A DNA stretch of 64,000 bases from Halorubrum laminariae. GTDB taxonomy: Archaea > Halobacteriota > Halobacteria > Halobacteriales > Haloferacaceae. Position numbers and translations under genes: made by a program. This document shows positions 63,404 to 64,000 of this stretch, in pieces; position 1 is the first letter of the stretch; each line of letters opens with the position of its first letter. The DNA lies in assembly GCF_024494655.1 (NCBI RefSeq), contig NZ_JANHDL010000006.1, positions 1 to 64,000 of the forward strand. Reading direction: 5' to 3'. The notes under the pieces were generated by a model, which saw only the letters and a program-made list of their open reading frames with translations, searched no databases and was not told the origin of the DNA.

Positions 63404-63473
63404 GCACCGGCCGAGATTTGAACTCGGGTTGCAACCATGGCAAGGTTGCGTGATACCACTACACTACCGGTGC
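63403..63473 (-). tRNA. tRNA-Gly (anticodon GCC)
   Basis: The minus strand folds into a 71-nt cloverleaf. The acceptor is GCACCGG with CCGGTGC and discriminator A, the D arm has AGTGTAGTGGTATCAC, and the anticodon arm is CAACC-TTGCCAT-GGTTG with anticodon GCC. The T arm is CCGAG-TTCAAAT-CTCGG. No intron and no encoded CCA, as expected in haloarchaea. A TATA-like string lies about 37 bp upstream. Confidence 0.97.
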
Positions 63474-63506
63474 GTGCTCTGCACGCTCAGGTTGCGGGGA
63501 GAGTCA

Positions 63507-63513
63507 CTTAAAC
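63507..63513 (-). promoter_or_regulatory. TATA-like box of tRNA-Gly
   Basis: The minus strand reads gtttaag, about 37 bp before the tRNA 5' end. That predicts a short leader of around 10 nt, removed by RNase P. Confidence 0.45.
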
Positions 63514-63581
63514 CTGTCACATTCGGGCGACGGCGTGCAGTCGTCGCCGACTGAGCGGCGTGTCCGCGTCCGGTTTTCGGA

Positions 63582-64000
63582 CTACTCTCCGCGGCTTGCG
63601 GCGATCGCCTCGCGGTGCGCGTCGACGAGGTCGGCGAAGGCCGCCGCCTCCGCGCGCTGTTGTGCGCCGTCCCTGTGGCGGTCGCGTATCCGACGCTTGA
63701 TCGTCCGCAGCGCGTCCGGCTTCCCCGAGGCGATCTCCTCGGCGACGGCGCGCGGGTCGTCGACGACGCGGGAGACGAGCCCCGCCCGAAGCGCCTCCTC
63801 GGCGTCGAGGACGCGCCCGGAGAGCGCGAAATCCAGCGCGTCACCCTCGCGCATCACTCGGGGAAGCCGGACGGTGCCGCCCCACGCGCCGAACAGCCCG
63901 AACGAGACGCCCGGTTCGCCGAAGGTCGCGTCGGGGGTCGCGACCCGAACGTCGGCCGCCAAGGCCATCTCGACGCCGCCGCCCCGTGCGGCCCCGTCGA
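63582..64000 (-). CDS. Enoyl-CoA hydratase/isomerase, C-terminal part (runs off window)
   Basis: The frame is open from the right edge to TGA at 63582-63584. It reads GAARGGGVEMALAADVRVAT, the oxyanion-hole glycine region of crotonases, then GVSFGLFGAWGGTVRLPRVM and LSGRVLDAEEALRAGLVSRV. It is part of fatty-acid or related acyl-CoA metabolism. The N-terminal half is outside the window, so substrate type cannot be told. The internal ATG near 63968 is not the real start. Confidence 0.9.
   Translation of the reverse strand, partial: DGAARGGGVEMALAADVRVATPDATFGEPGVSFGLFGAWGGTVRLPRVMREGDALDFALSGRVLDAEEALRAGLVSRVVDDPRAVAEEIASGKPDALRTIKRRIRDRHRDGAQQRAEAAAFADLVDAHREAIAASRGE

Noticed and set aside
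63180..63480. CRISPR-like repeats
   Set aside because: Only two hairpins with similar loops exist; there are no regular direct repeats or spacers. No CRISPR array was seen anywhere in the window.

Overview
The window is haloarchaeal chromosome, most likely from a Halorubrum-like member of the Haloferacales. The evidence is the very high GC with strong GC3 bias, the acidic proteins, the archaeal information genes (aIF1, uL11, CCA-less tRNA-Gly, tRNA-splicing endonuclease, Cdc48, deoxyhypusine synthase), coenzyme F420 genes, a halobacterial transducer, and TATA-like boxes about 26-29 nt upstream of start codons (leaderless mRNAs). The genus is an inference; the class is secure.

Region 1 (1-6.2 kb) is accessory and lower in GC. 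It holds the N-terminal part of a Fic protein, a pilin-like secreted protein, an IS5-type transposase remnant, an SMR (SugE/Gdx-like) exporter, an 831-bp unit bounded by IS-type inverted repeats around one unknown gene, a zinc-finger protein, and an IS4/ISH-type transposase pseudogene with several lesions.

Region 2 (6.2-18.4 kb) is a copper-handling island built around nitrous-oxide-reductase maturation. It has a P1B-type ATPase, a CPBP protease, a Sco-like Tat lipoprotein, a two-wHTH regulator, nosY-nosF-nosD (translationally coupled), a SafE-like membrane protein and nosL. An intact IS4-type transposase gene follows 38 bp after nosL. nosZ is not in the window. Several copper proteins lack the canonical Cys ligands, and NosD carries a fused NosL-like domain.

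Region 3 (18.4-63.2 kb) is mainly conserved chromosome. It contains: a PaaB-like small protein with a NirJ/Ahb-type radical SAM enzyme; archaeal lipid synthesis (UbiA family); pyrC, serS, endA and cdc48; cofE-mer (F420); a soluble-type transducer; a site-2 protease; a TIGR00300 protein; two Usp proteins; a tandem rhodanese; a HerA-like ATPase; uL11; CspA; sdhCDBA; a uracil-DNA glycosylase-like protein; a K+ channel divergent from a two-gene TrkA-C membrane operon; a SAMP/MoaD protein; deoxyhypusine synthase; DUF655-ksgA-mscS-hemK2; a two-gene methionine synthase; and an Old Yellow Enzyme.

Region 4 (63.0-64.0 kb) has a 53-aa haloarchaeal protein, a hairpin like the right ends of IS200/IS605-type (tnpB) elements, two tandem hairpins with nearly the same loop, tRNA-Gly(GCC), and the C-terminal part of an enoyl-CoA hydratase that runs off the edge.

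The best leads for something undescribed are the Cys-depleted copper/nos island without nosZ, the NosL-NosD fusion, the PaaB-like/radical SAM pair, and the IS-bounded cargo units at the left end.
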